From Granulosicoccus sp964498925 (GTDB lineage Bacteria > Pseudomonadota > Gammaproteobacteria > Granulosicoccales > Granulosicoccaceae): 16,333 nucleotides of DNA. The DNA is taken from positions 1-16,333 of the forward strand of contig CAZCKD010000071.1 in the NCBI GenBank assembly GCA_964498925.1, in the 5' to 3' direction. The position numbers and the translations under genes were made by a program. The notes under the pieces were generated by a model. It was not told the origin of the DNA and searched no databases. It saw only the letters and a program-made list of their open reading frames with translations. Shown here in pieces: positions 6,119-13,260 of this stretch. Within the stretch, counting starts at the first letter, position 1; each line of letters starts with the position of its first letter.

Positions 6119-8320
6119 TCAGCTACCTGTTTTAGATAACTCAGCAACTTCAACCGCATCATCCACACTCGGCCGTGTGAGACAGCGGTCATACATTCTC
6201 ATGACCTGCTCCTGCCGTAATGCAAGTCCGGTGAGTTTGTCAGGTGTATCTAATCCTAGCTCGCGGCGAATTTCCTGGCGCCTGAGAGCGCTGGCACGAT
6301 ATTCCAGAAAAGTCTCGACACACCGCTCCGAATCAAATAAGGCATCTTTCGCATATAGCGTGGTGTAACCCAAACAACACAATTGCCCTGACCTAATGGA
6401 ATCGTGTAAGACCTGGTCATCAAGCATGTTGTCTAAAACACGTTCACTAAATTGTTCAGCATTGATATTTCTATCGTAAAACAAGGTTGATAGCAGATCA
6501 CGCTGAGTCTCATCCAAACCGTATTCGCTGGCTAAGATTGCTAAATTTTGAGAGACGTACATGTCTTCATAGGTCAGAACAGTTTCAACAATGGCAGAAC
6601 CTGCCTTCAGTCTGACTGTATTTACATGATGCGGTCTGGTGGAGTAAGTCGGATCAACCTCACTGGCCTTTATTTCAATCAACAACCGCTCCATAAGCGG
6701 GCGAACGATGGCACCTCGATCGCGTTCAGCCCAATAAATTCTAGCGCCACTGTGTTTCCAATGCCCGTTCATTAGCTCAGGATCACGGATACCCTCTTCG
6801 AGCGAGACAACGGTATCTAACAATTTGATAACGATTCCAGCGAGCGTATAAGGAACTTCTGCCTCGGTTGCTTTAACCGTCATATCGGTAAAACGGCCAA
6901 CATCATACTGAGCCTGCGGCAGTAACAAATGTGGTTGCTGCAAAGTCAGATTCGCCTTACTCGCCCCCGCTGACTGAACGGAGGAGTCGGTCAGTTCAGA
7001 CACCATCGCAGCAATGGGGCCACCAAACCGAAATTGAATTTTTCTTAGGGAGTGTCCGTACCCAGTGACGCGCTCAGAACCATCCTCGACCACGTCGTGC
7101 AACATGGCAAGTGTGACCACTAAAGGTTCTAATGCTCGACCCAACACTTTTTCGGCGATAGCCGAAATACGAAAAGCATGTGATGCCATGGAACTGAGCG
7201 ATTTGCGCCGTCCCTTCTCCAATGAACGCATCATCTCCAAACTTGCTACATGCACAGCTTCGATGGAGTTAGGCGCCTCAGCTGCAACGAAATACTCCAT
7301 GACCGGCAAGTTCATATGCACCTCATGAACAGCTTTTCCACGACGGCCCGATAATCTTTCTCTTTTCTGAGAATCATCCAACGCGTCACGCACGGCCATT
7401 AACAACGTATTTCTTAACGGCTCACGCAGAGCATAGTGGTCTACGCCAGGCAACTGGAAAGCGATCGATGTCAGCTCATGGTGTTTCTCCAACAAGGGCC
7501 TTTCTGGGAAATCAGCCAGACAATCAACACCAATCGCGGCCAATTCACTCCGCATGTCAGCGTCCATAAAACTAATGACTTTGTCACCTGCTGCTCGAGC
7601 AAGCAGTCTGAGGCGACTCGCTTGGATCGCAGCTATTGCTGTCGCAATTTCCGGTGATGGCGGATCGGGGATCTCTTTTGATTGTTCTACTGCTTCGTTA
7701 AAGGCCTCAAGGTAGTCTGCAATGACAACCACGAGATCAGCCACCGAGTCTCCAAACCAGGTGAACAGATAGGACCTATCGACGATTTCATTATCGTCGG
7801 CAGAAAAAGCGCCATATCTATGCGCCTTGCCATAAGAGTCTTGCAACATGGCTGCAACGATAATGTCATGAGACATGGATGGAAGACCCTTACCGTGTGC
7901 TCCGTAAAGTTTGACCCCCAACAACATATTGGCCGACAACACGGCCTGATGAATAGTGGGTTCAAGCTTTGGCAAGCGGTTGGTATTAATCCAATGACTG
8001 CCACCGGTACTAGCGATATCCAATTCAGCCGGATTAATCGTTTCCGGATCGATGTCTTGATCGGAAAAGTATTCGGTAGCGAGCAAGTCACGACCACGCT
8101 GGGTATCGAATAATGCTTGAGGCAACGACGATAAGGGGACGAGATGCTCGACCTCTTTGGCGATCCAATCTCTGGACAAGGTGCCCGCGATGACACGCTC
8201 CATATCAGAGGTGCCCGCAAGAACACCGTAGGCTCTTACGAGTTTGACGAGATCAGTGAGCTGATAGGCACGCGCCACGGTGGGAAGGTCCAAGATTTTC
8301 TCTAACTTGACCCAAAGCAT
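6119..8320 (-). CDS. Large protein with two RelA/SpoT-like HD domains, first one degenerate
   Basis: No named family recognised with certainty. Residues about 370-560 resemble the (p)ppGpp-hydrolase HD domain of RelA/SpoT proteins. His381 is the candidate first ligand, H408-D409 lies in a LHDVVEDG motif, an I-x-F-R-F-G-G-P-I-A-A-M-V segment follows (compare FG-x-x-V-A-x-L-V in SpoT), and Asp502 is in an IKLLD motif like SpoT KLAD. Residues about 115-270 look like a second, decayed copy: His124, AAML-Q160-D161 in place of HD, LFTWFGDSVADLVVVIADY, and VISFMDAD near 248-255. There is no RelA/SpoT synthetase, TGS or ACT region. Residues about 560-733 are helical and unassigned. ATG at 8320 lacks a clear ribosome binding site, but no ATG, GTG or TTG precedes it before the in-frame stop at 8387-8389. 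Possible roles are alarmone or nucleotide hydrolysis; this is inferred from motifs only. Confidence 0.75.
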   Translation of the reverse strand: MLWVKLEKILDLPTVARAYQLTDLVKLVRAYGVLAGTSDMERVIAGTLSRDWIAKEVEHLVPLSSLPQALFDTQRGRDLLATEYFSDQDIDPETINPAELDIASTGGSHWINTNRLPKLEPTIHQAVLSANMLLGVKLYGAHGKGLPSMSHDIIVAAMLQDSYGKAHRYGAFSADDNEIVDRSYLFTWFGDSVADLVVVIADYLEAFNEAVEQSKEIPDPPSPEIATAIAAIQASRLRLLARAAGDKVISFMDADMRSELAAIGVDCLADFPERPLLEKHHELTSIAFQLPGVDHYALREPLRNTLLMAVRDALDDSQKRERLSGRRGKAVHEVHMNLPVMEYFVAAEAPNSIEAVHVASLEMMRSLEKGRRKSLSSMASHAFRISAIAEKVLGRALEPLVVTLAMLHDVVEDGSERVTGYGHSLRKIQFRFGGPIAAMVSELTDSSVQSAGASKANLTLQQPHLLLPQAQYDVGRFTDMTVKATEAEVPYTLAGIVIKLLDTVVSLEEGIRDPELMNGHWKHSGARIYWAERDRGAIVRPLMERLLIEIKASEVDPTYSTRPHHVNTVRLKAGSAIVETVLTYEDMYVSQNLAILASEYGLDETQRDLLSTLFYDRNINAEQFSERVLDNMLDDQVLHDSIRSGQLCCLGYTTLYAKDALFDSERCVETFLEYRASALRRQEIRRELGLDTPDKLTGLALRQEQVMRMYDRCLTRPSVDDAVEVAELSKTGS

Positions 8321-8558
8321 AGCAACACATAAGGCGAATGGAATGAAACTTCTTGTGACCAGCCAGACCGTAATGTTCTCAGCGCGTCAGACGCACTCAA
8401 ACGATCGACCAGATCACTGTTTTCGACTATGGCAGACCGTTGAAAAGCGTCTGCCCCTGACCTTCCACAATCGCGCTTTCTCCGACAATAAGATCTCTGC
8501 GCTCAGTGGCCACGGCTGTCTCTCAAATTATCGTCCGTTACCCGTTGTCTTACTCGTC
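8321..8558. other. Gap between nth and the HD-domain gene
   Basis: This 238-base stretch holds no convincing gene. On the minus strand a 28-codon GTG-started frame ends at the TAG near 8450 and another stop-free stretch follows in a different frame, neither with good support. GCAGAC...GTCTGC (6-base arms, 11-base loop, around 8441-8463) could form a hairpin after nth, but no T-tract follows it. The promoter of the HD-domain gene, if separate, would lie here. Confidence 0.4.
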
Positions 8559-9437
8559 CTACCGGTCTTTCTTTCTCGATACTTTTTTTACCACTTTCTT
8601 GGTTACGTTTTTTCCCGCGTTCTTACCTGCAGCCTTGGCTACCTTCTTCCCTGCTACCTTGCCGACTTTCTTGCCCACTTTTTTGGCGATCTTCTTGGCG
8701 ACTTTCCCAGACGACTTCTTTGATGAACTCAGCTTAGCGGCAGCCCTCTTTGCCGGACCGCTAGGCCTTTCCTTTTTCAGCGGCTTTTCCGATGCACTTT
8801 TCTTGGGTTGAGTTTTTGGTTTGAAATCACACAAGTCACTAATCGCGCAGTCTGGGCATTTTGGCGTTCTCGCCAGACAGACATATCGACCGTGCAAAAT
8901 GAGCCAATGATGCGCATCGAGTAGATAATCGGCCGGGACAAATTTTAATAGTTGTTTTTCTACGGCTAGCACCGTCTTCCCGGGCGCCAGCCCGGTTCGA
9001 TTTGACACCCGGAAGATGTGTGTGTCTACAGCCATGGTCGGATGTCTGAACGCAGTGTTCAAAACAACATTCGCAGTCTTCCGCCCTACGCCGGGTAAAG
9101 CCTCTAATGCCTCTCGATCTTCGGGTACTTGGCCATCGTGCAATTCGCACAACATGCGACATGCCTCGATAACGTTCTTGGCTTTGGTGTTCCACAATCC
9201 GATGGTGCGAATGTATGGCGCCAGCCCCTCCACCCCGAGCTTTAAAATACTCTCCGGCGTGTTTGCGACCGGATATAAAACATCGGTTGCTTTGTTAACG
9301 CTGACATCGGTTGCCTGCGCCGATAAAATGACGGCAATGAGCAATTCAAAGGCGTTATCATAATGCAACTCTGTCCTCGGCTCAGGATTGGCGCTTTTAA
9401 AGCGCCTGAACATTTCCTGACGTTTTTCCTTATTCAT
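8559..9437 (-). CDS. nth: Endonuclease III with lysine/alanine-rich C-terminal tail
   Basis: Bifunctional DNA glycosylase/AP lyase of base excision repair that removes oxidised pyrimidines. Residues 1-211 match the E. coli enzyme closely in length and numbering: helix-hairpin-helix LPGVGRKTANVV with catalytic Lys120, Asp138 in VDTHIFRV, and the 4Fe-4S cluster cysteines at 187, 194, 197 and 203 (C-x6-C-x2-C-x5-C). E. coli Nth ends at 211; this protein runs to 292. Residues 206-292 are extremely basic, with 30 Lys in 87 residues, in a roughly four-residue period (AKKIAKKVGKKVGK) like histone H1 or AlgP-type tails. The codons vary and the frame is uninterrupted to the TAG at 8559-8561, so it is a real extension rather than a read-through artefact. 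The ATG at 9437 has AGGA six bases upstream. It is upstream of, and co-directional with, the HD-domain gene. Confidence 0.95.
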   Translation of the reverse strand: MNKEKRQEMFRRFKSANPEPRTELHYDNAFELLIAVILSAQATDVSVNKATDVLYPVANTPESILKLGVEGLAPYIRTIGLWNTKAKNVIEACRMLCELHDGQVPEDREALEALPGVGRKTANVVLNTAFRHPTMAVDTHIFRVSNRTGLAPGKTVLAVEKQLLKFVPADYLLDAHHWLILHGRYVCLARTPKCPDCAISDLCDFKPKTQPKKSASEKPLKKERPSGPAKRAAAKLSSSKKSSGKVAKKIAKKVGKKVGKVAGKKVAKAAGKNAGKNVTKKVVKKVSRKKDR

Positions 9438-9798
9438 CTTTATTCCTATAAAAACCAGCCAACGATAATGTGGCCATAGAATTCTTTGTAACTTAGCACC
9501 TGTGTAACGCTATATCGAGAGGTTAGTAAGAGCGTAAGAAGCGTTACTCGAACTATGTTACACCGTCAATTTTCCAGCGTACAAAACACTTATATTTATC
9601 TCTTTTTTAGGGCAATATGACGTTTAAAAGCGTATCCTTTCGATCATGTTACGTGTCTATTTGAATTACTTACCTGGACGTTAACGTTGGTGTCATAGCT
9701 GATTTAACGGTAAGGGATTATCTACACACAACGCCAACGTTTTGACAATGATTTTTAACACAATCACATCTACCCGATCATCAGGTATCCGGTAAGAA
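9438..9798. promoter_or_regulatory. Repeat-rich divergent promoter region between nth and the membrane regulator
   Basis: This 361-base AT-rich region has no ORF of note. It contains five copies of GTAAC/GTTAC at 9488, 9504, 9543, 9557 and 9648. Two of these belong to nested inverted repeats: GTAACGCT (9504-9511) with AGCGTTAC (9540-9547), and GTGTAAC (9502-9508) with GTTACAC (9557-9563). Further right is a separate inverted repeat, AACGTTGG (9683-9690) with CCAACGTT (9734-9741). Its right arm abuts a perfect -35 box, TTGACA (9742-9747), facing the plus-strand gene. The matching -10 is poor, which would suit an activator-dependent promoter. The nth start lies at the left end, so nth control is also expected here. 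Confidence 0.5.
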
Positions 9799-10989
9799 AT
9801 GCACAGAGTCACTGAAACTGAAAGCTCATCAGAGATTGGCCATGATCAAATCATGCTCGCTCTGAACGAAGTACTTGAGTCAGACAAGTTCACTGCGGCG
9901 CCTCAGATGTCTGCGTTTCTAAAATATGTTGTGGAGCAAGCTGCCTCTGGAAACATGTCCCGTATCAAGGCATACACGGTAGCCATCGATGCTCTGGGAA
10001 AACCTGATTCCTTCGATCCACAGAACGATCCTGTAGTGAGAGTTTTAGCCGGTAGGCTCCGGGCAGCCCTGAGCTCTTACTATGAAATACATACGGATGC
10101 ATCTGTTCGCATTCTAATGAGACCCGGCTCATACGTGCCCTCTTTTGTCGCTGCATCAACAACAAAAGCAGCAAGTCCTTCTGAAAACAACAATCGAGTC
10201 AAATCGAGCAGCAGCTCATCATCCACCATTGGAAAATCGGATTCAAAAACAACAGAGAATCACACAAAAAGATCATCTGCTGCGCAAGGCCACGAAACTA
10301 CCGTCAACCAAGCTGTATTAAATGAATCCGCAAGGACTGCAGAGCCAACACCTGACACTGTACAGGCCGCTCAAACACCTGATAAAGCTCAGAATTCATC
10401 GCGCATCCATTTCTTGAGGCAGGGAAAATTCAAATGGTTGTTCCCGCTTCCGGTTGCCGGACTTGCTTTAGCCGCTTTAGGTATTTTCGTTGGATCAAAA
10501 TTGTCTGGTTTTAAAGGCCCATCGGAAGAGAACATAAATAGTTCCGCATCTGCAGTAACAGCGTCTATCAGAGGCACACAGACTCGCCCTCGCCCCGAAA
10601 AAGTCTCTTTGTTTGTCAGCGCGATTGGTCAAGACAACGCATTAAATGATCAACTCAATACGATGATGAGTGGGGTATTTTCTCAATCGAATGATATCCG
10701 CGTATATCGAATACTCGAATCATCAAATTCACCGCAGCATTGGCCGGAAGATTATGTTGTTTCTGTTGATGTTCTTCCGCTTGCTTCAGAAACAAGGGTC
10801 AACATACAACTTGTAGAAGCGTTAACCGGTCGCCTTACTCATTCTCATGATCTTACTTTGAGTAAAGCTGCTACCGATGGACTCAATGAAGACGAACTTA
10901 ACACGATCAATGAATATGCTCGCGAGCTGATCAGTACAGATGGTCCATTGTTCGAAGATTATGCTGAAAAGCTAACTGCTCTTGAGTAA
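9799..10989 (+). CDS. One-pass membrane regulator with N-terminal winged-helix-like domain
   Basis: Likely membrane-bound signalling or transcription protein of CadC/ToxR-like layout, 396 residues. Residues about 15-110 match the N-terminal domain found in many proteobacterial adenylate-cyclase-like and TPR proteins: SAFLKYVVE, then KAYTVAIDALG, SFDPQNDPVVRVLAGRLRAAL and SYYE. It is thought to be winged-helix-like. Residues about 116-208 are a Ser/Thr/Gln-rich linker with a run of seven serines. Residues 213-235 (WLFPLPVAGLALAALGIFVG) form one membrane helix. Basic residues just before it (RQGKFK) place the N-terminus in the cytoplasm. Residues about 268-365 resemble the FlgO/TolB-N-like sensor domain of such proteins (VSLFVSAIG start; VNIQLVEALTGRL near the end). 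The regulated targets are unknown; the repeat-rich upstream region and the downstream methyltransferase-like gene are candidates. DNA binding is inferred. Confidence 0.72.
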   Translation: MHRVTETESSSEIGHDQIMLALNEVLESDKFTAAPQMSAFLKYVVEQAASGNMSRIKAYTVAIDALGKPDSFDPQNDPVVRVLAGRLRAALSSYYEIHTDASVRILMRPGSYVPSFVAASTTKAASPSENNNRVKSSSSSSSTIGKSDSKTTENHTKRSSAAQGHETTVNQAVLNESARTAEPTPDTVQAAQTPDKAQNSSRIHFLRQGKFKWLFPLPVAGLALAALGIFVGSKLSGFKGPSEENINSSASAVTASIRGTQTRPRPEKVSLFVSAIGQDNALNDQLNTMMSGVFSQSNDIRVYRILESSNSPQHWPEDYVVSVDVLPLASETRVNIQLVEALTGRLTHSHDLTLSKAATDGLNEDELNTINEYARELISTDGPLFEDYAEKLTALE

Positions 10990-11126
10990 ACAGCACAATA
11001 GTGTCACGAGTTCGACACGACACCTTTTACACTACAACATCTTGCAATGTTAATTACGTGTTACTGCTGAAATTGTTTTGCAAATCATCTTAGACTGGAC
11101 TACTGGGTTGTATCGGAGTTGGTTCG
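10990..11126. other. Gap before the methyltransferase-like gene
   Basis: A 5-base-arm hairpin (GTGTC with GACAC, roughly 11001-11018) follows the regulator stop and is too weak, without a T-run, to call a terminator. TTGCAA followed 17 bases later by TACTGG (about 11079-11107) is a possible promoter. The octamer TTACGTGT at 11054-11061 also occurs at 9649-9656 upstream of the regulator, which may be chance. GGAG before the ATG at 11127 is a good ribosome binding site. Confidence 0.3.
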
Positions 11127-12086
11127 ATGAGCATGTATCCGGAATCCCAATCGGGCATCTGGTTAAACACATCAGTTAGATTCCTAGACGCAAAAGCGAA
11201 GGTTGTTTCGCGCGCTGCGAAAAACGATGCTAGCTGGTTTGCTGTGCCAACCCCATTAAATGGGATACTCGAAGGCAGTAGCCCTGCTGCAGCCGAATCG
11301 CAACGAATCCTGCCGGCAAGTTTATCTGCGGGATCACCAGATGCACTTACCCGCCTGCATCAGAATCCTTCACGAACACTCTACGCTCATGTGAAATACA
11401 TGTATGTCAGTCAGTGGGTTTCTAATTATCAATTTGATTCTAAAGACAACAGCGGTTCAAACAAACTTGTTGCTGTTGACCTCGGATGTTCATTTCAATT
11501 GATGCGTCGACATCTTCAAAGCCGAATTAATGACGTACGGTACATAGGCATCGACTGCGTACCTTTGCTCTATCCCGACATTCTGTGCGATTTATCTGAC
11601 GCTGATAGCGTAAGCGCATTGCCAGAGCTGAAACCTGATGTCGTGCTTGCCCTGGACATTCTGGCCGAGTTATACGACGACGCTGATGATTTGGACAACG
11701 CTTTATCCCAATGGATCCAACAGTTTGATCACAGCGGTACTGAATTTTTAATGACCATACCGCAGCGATATTCATCTGAAAACCATCGACTCAATCGTAA
11801 TTCGAAAGAATGGCTCGCCCATTTAGAAAAACACTTTGACATTGTCGACGTGAGAGGAATTGGTTTTCTTTCGGCTCTTCCCTATCTAATGTCTAAAGAA
11901 AAGAACGTTCGCAACCCAGGCATATTTAATAGGATGATCAACATTCTCAAGGAGCCTATGTTCGAATCTCAACTTCTAAAATCTTTGGACTTATTGCTAA
12001 CTCGTCGCCTAGGCAAATTAGATTTCTTTAAACGCTTCAGCCACAGTCTGTTGGTAGTCGCTAGACCTAAAGAGCTCAGAAGCTAA
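11127..12086 (+). CDS. Putative class I SAM-dependent methyltransferase
   Basis: Probable SAM-dependent methyltransferase of unknown substrate, 319 residues. The Rossmann signature is in the middle: VAVDLGCSF (motif I, about residues 115-123), YIGIDCVPL (acidic end of strand 2), then CDLSD and DVVLALDILAELYDD (motif III/IV-like). LMTIPQR and the C-terminal LLVVARP fit later core strands. The glycine motif is reduced, DLGC with no second G-x-G, so cofactor binding is not assured. The first about 100 residues are unassigned. The C-terminal third, from the LPYLMSKEK region, is unlike standard small methyltransferases and rich in Leu and basic residues. ATG at 11127 has GGAG about eight bases upstream. 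It follows the membrane regulator in the same direction after 137 bases, so may share function with it or have its own promoter. Confidence 0.6.
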   Translation: MSMYPESQSGIWLNTSVRFLDAKAKVVSRAAKNDASWFAVPTPLNGILEGSSPAAAESQRILPASLSAGSPDALTRLHQNPSRTLYAHVKYMYVSQWVSNYQFDSKDNSGSNKLVAVDLGCSFQLMRRHLQSRINDVRYIGIDCVPLLYPDILCDLSDADSVSALPELKPDVVLALDILAELYDDADDLDNALSQWIQQFDHSGTEFLMTIPQRYSSENHRLNRNSKEWLAHLEKHFDIVDVRGIGFLSALPYLMSKEKNVRNPGIFNRMINILKEPMFESQLLKSLDLLLTRRLGKLDFFKRFSHSLLVVARPKELRS

Positions 12087-12132
12087 AGAGCGCTGTTCAG
12101 AAAAATCCTTACAGCCGTCGAACGGGTACGCT

Positions 12133-12351
12133 TCAATAAGAAGAATTATTGGCTTGGTCCGGATGAATTTCGTCTGCTACCTCGTCAGGATCTACTTCGT
12201 TCATCAGCAGGACCTCGGTGACTGTTTCGATATCTGACAGAATTTGCTCAACTCGCCCGGGGAAATCAAATTCGTTGACATCATTAACCTTCGGCATATA
12301 ACAAAAAGCCGTTTTTAATGCTGTCAGAGATTGTTCATCCAGAGTATTCAT
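12133..12351 (-). CDS. Small acidic protein downstream of lexA
   Basis: Unrecognised 72-residue protein, strongly acidic (EVDPDEVADEIHPDQ near the C-terminus), with no membrane segment and only one cysteine. It lies 56 bases after the lexA stop on the same strand, so it may be co-transcribed with lexA. It is not SulA-like in size or sequence. ATG at 12351 lacks a Shine-Dalgarno; the leader is AT-rich. Codon pattern and composition look coding, and no better frame occupies the interval. Confidence 0.55.
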   Translation of the reverse strand: MNTLDEQSLTALKTAFCYMPKVNDVNEFDFPGRVEQILSDIETVTEVLLMNEVDPDEVADEIHPDQANNSSY

Positions 12352-12407
12352 AGGTTTGTTTAAATTATTCGTTTAATCTGCACAAGGTTAGCTGCCAGGG
12401 AGTGGAA

Positions 12408-13145
12408 TCAATAACTCCGTAGCTGACCCACTAGCACGCCTTGAAAACTGACACGACTGGCATCGTAACGCATTGCTGACATGGTTGTGTTTTCCGGAAT
12501 AAGCTCCACCACACCATCTTGAGAATCGCCAAGACGTTTTAGCGTGGCTTCTTGTCCATCGATGAGTGCGACAACGATATCCCCGGTGTTAGCAACATTT
12601 TGTTTGCGCAGTATCACTGTGTCTCCATCGAGAATACCCACATCGATCATCGATTCACCGGTCACTCGTAGAGCGTAGCGGTCAGGCCCTATGAAAAACG
12701 CAGCCAGATCCAGGTAATTGGCATCTTCGATGGCTTCAATGGGCTGTCCGGCGGCAATTCGTCCCAGCAGAGGAATTCGGAAATCTCCGGATGTCTCTTT
12801 GGATACTTCTGTGGGTAAGGACATTGGTTGTTCGATGTTAGATTCTTGAGATAGATGGCTGACAGTCGAACTTCGTTTCGTTATCGGTAGATGCTCGATA
12901 TTGGAGGTGCGCTCCGGCATTTCCAGCCCGACAATGCGCAATCCTCGCCAACCATTACCGTGGCGCTCAAGTCGCCCCTTGGCGATCAGTGACTGCACAT
13001 ATCGATGTACCGTACCCTTAGATTTCAGTCTAAGATCACCGGCTAGCTCAGCGATTGTCGGAGCGACGCCTTCGGCACGAATATGGCGTTCTATTGCAGC
13101 AAGTACACGTGCCTCTAGGTGTGTCAGCGGGTTTAATGATTCCAC
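12408..13145 (-). CDS. lexA: LexA-family self-cleaving repressor
   Basis: LexA-type repressor: an N-terminal winged helix binds operators and a C-terminal S24 peptidase fold cleaves itself when RecA is activated. The frame is open to a TTG at 13199 (263 residues), but GTG at 13145 is preferred: GGAG lies seven bases before it and its product starts SLNPLTHLEARVLAAIERHI, like LexA N-termini. With that start (245 residues), residues about 7-70 are the winged helix, including PTIAELAGDLRLKSKGTVHRYV. A long linker (about 75-122) follows. The cleavage pair is A132-G133 in IAAGQP, nucleophile Ser165 in TGESM and general base Lys203 in ATLKR. The linker is longer than in E. coli LexA. It is divergent from the cupin-queG cluster, and a palindromic array lies directly upstream. 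Whether it is the main SOS LexA or a second LexA-like regulator cannot be decided here. Confidence 0.88.
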   Translation of the reverse strand: MESLNPLTHLEARVLAAIERHIRAEGVAPTIAELAGDLRLKSKGTVHRYVQSLIAKGRLERHGNGWRGLRIVGLEMPERTSNIEHLPITKRSSTVSHLSQESNIEQPMSLPTEVSKETSGDFRIPLLGRIAAGQPIEAIEDANYLDLAAFFIGPDRYALRVTGESMIDVGILDGDTVILRKQNVANTGDIVVALIDGQEATLKRLGDSQDGVVELIPENTTMSAMRYDASRVSFQGVLVGQLRSY

Positions 13146-13192
13146 AAACGTTCTCCAAAAATTCTCCTCTAGCATAGAGAACGTTTGGAGAA
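13146..13192. promoter_or_regulatory. Four-half-site palindromic operator candidate in the lexA leader
   Basis: Outer arms TTCTCC (13151-13156) and GGAGAA (13187-13192), and inner arms TTCTC (13162-13166) and GAGAA (13177-13181), are mirror images about a single centre at 13171.5. The half-sites on each side are 11 bases apart, about one helical turn. A 10-base perfect inverted repeat, AAACGTTCTC (13146-13155) with GAGAACGTTT (13177-13186), overlaps it. The left outer arm is also the GGAGA ribosome binding site of lexA on the minus strand, so a bound protein would block lexA expression. It is unlike the E. coli LexA box CTGT-N8-ACAG. Likely autoregulatory; inference from position. Confidence 0.6.
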
Positions 13193-13260
13193 ATTTCAAT
13201 ATCGCATTTTCAGTTTATGATCTAAGCGATTGAAGAAACGAGATTTATTGCGATTCTAAA

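Noticed and set aside
8440..8540. 28-codon minus-strand ORF between nth and the HD-domain gene
   Set aside because: GTG start with only a marginal ribosome binding site and very short; a possible frameshifted extension of the HD-domain gene is not supported because the in-frame upstream region has a stop at 8387-8389.
8280..8811. Plus-strand frames rich in Phe, Leu and Pro opposite the nth tail
   Set aside because: They are the complement of the Lys/Ala codon run of nth and extend into a gap without a ribosome binding site; they only mimic membrane proteins.
9649..11061. Shared octamer TTACGTGT upstream of the regulator and the methyltransferase gene
   Set aside because: One shared 8-mer between two intergenic regions of this size is expected by chance about once, so it is not evidence of co-regulation alone.
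12901..13233. 110-codon plus-strand frame opposite lexA
   Set aside because: Antisense shadow of the lexA winged-helix region with no motif or ribosome binding site.
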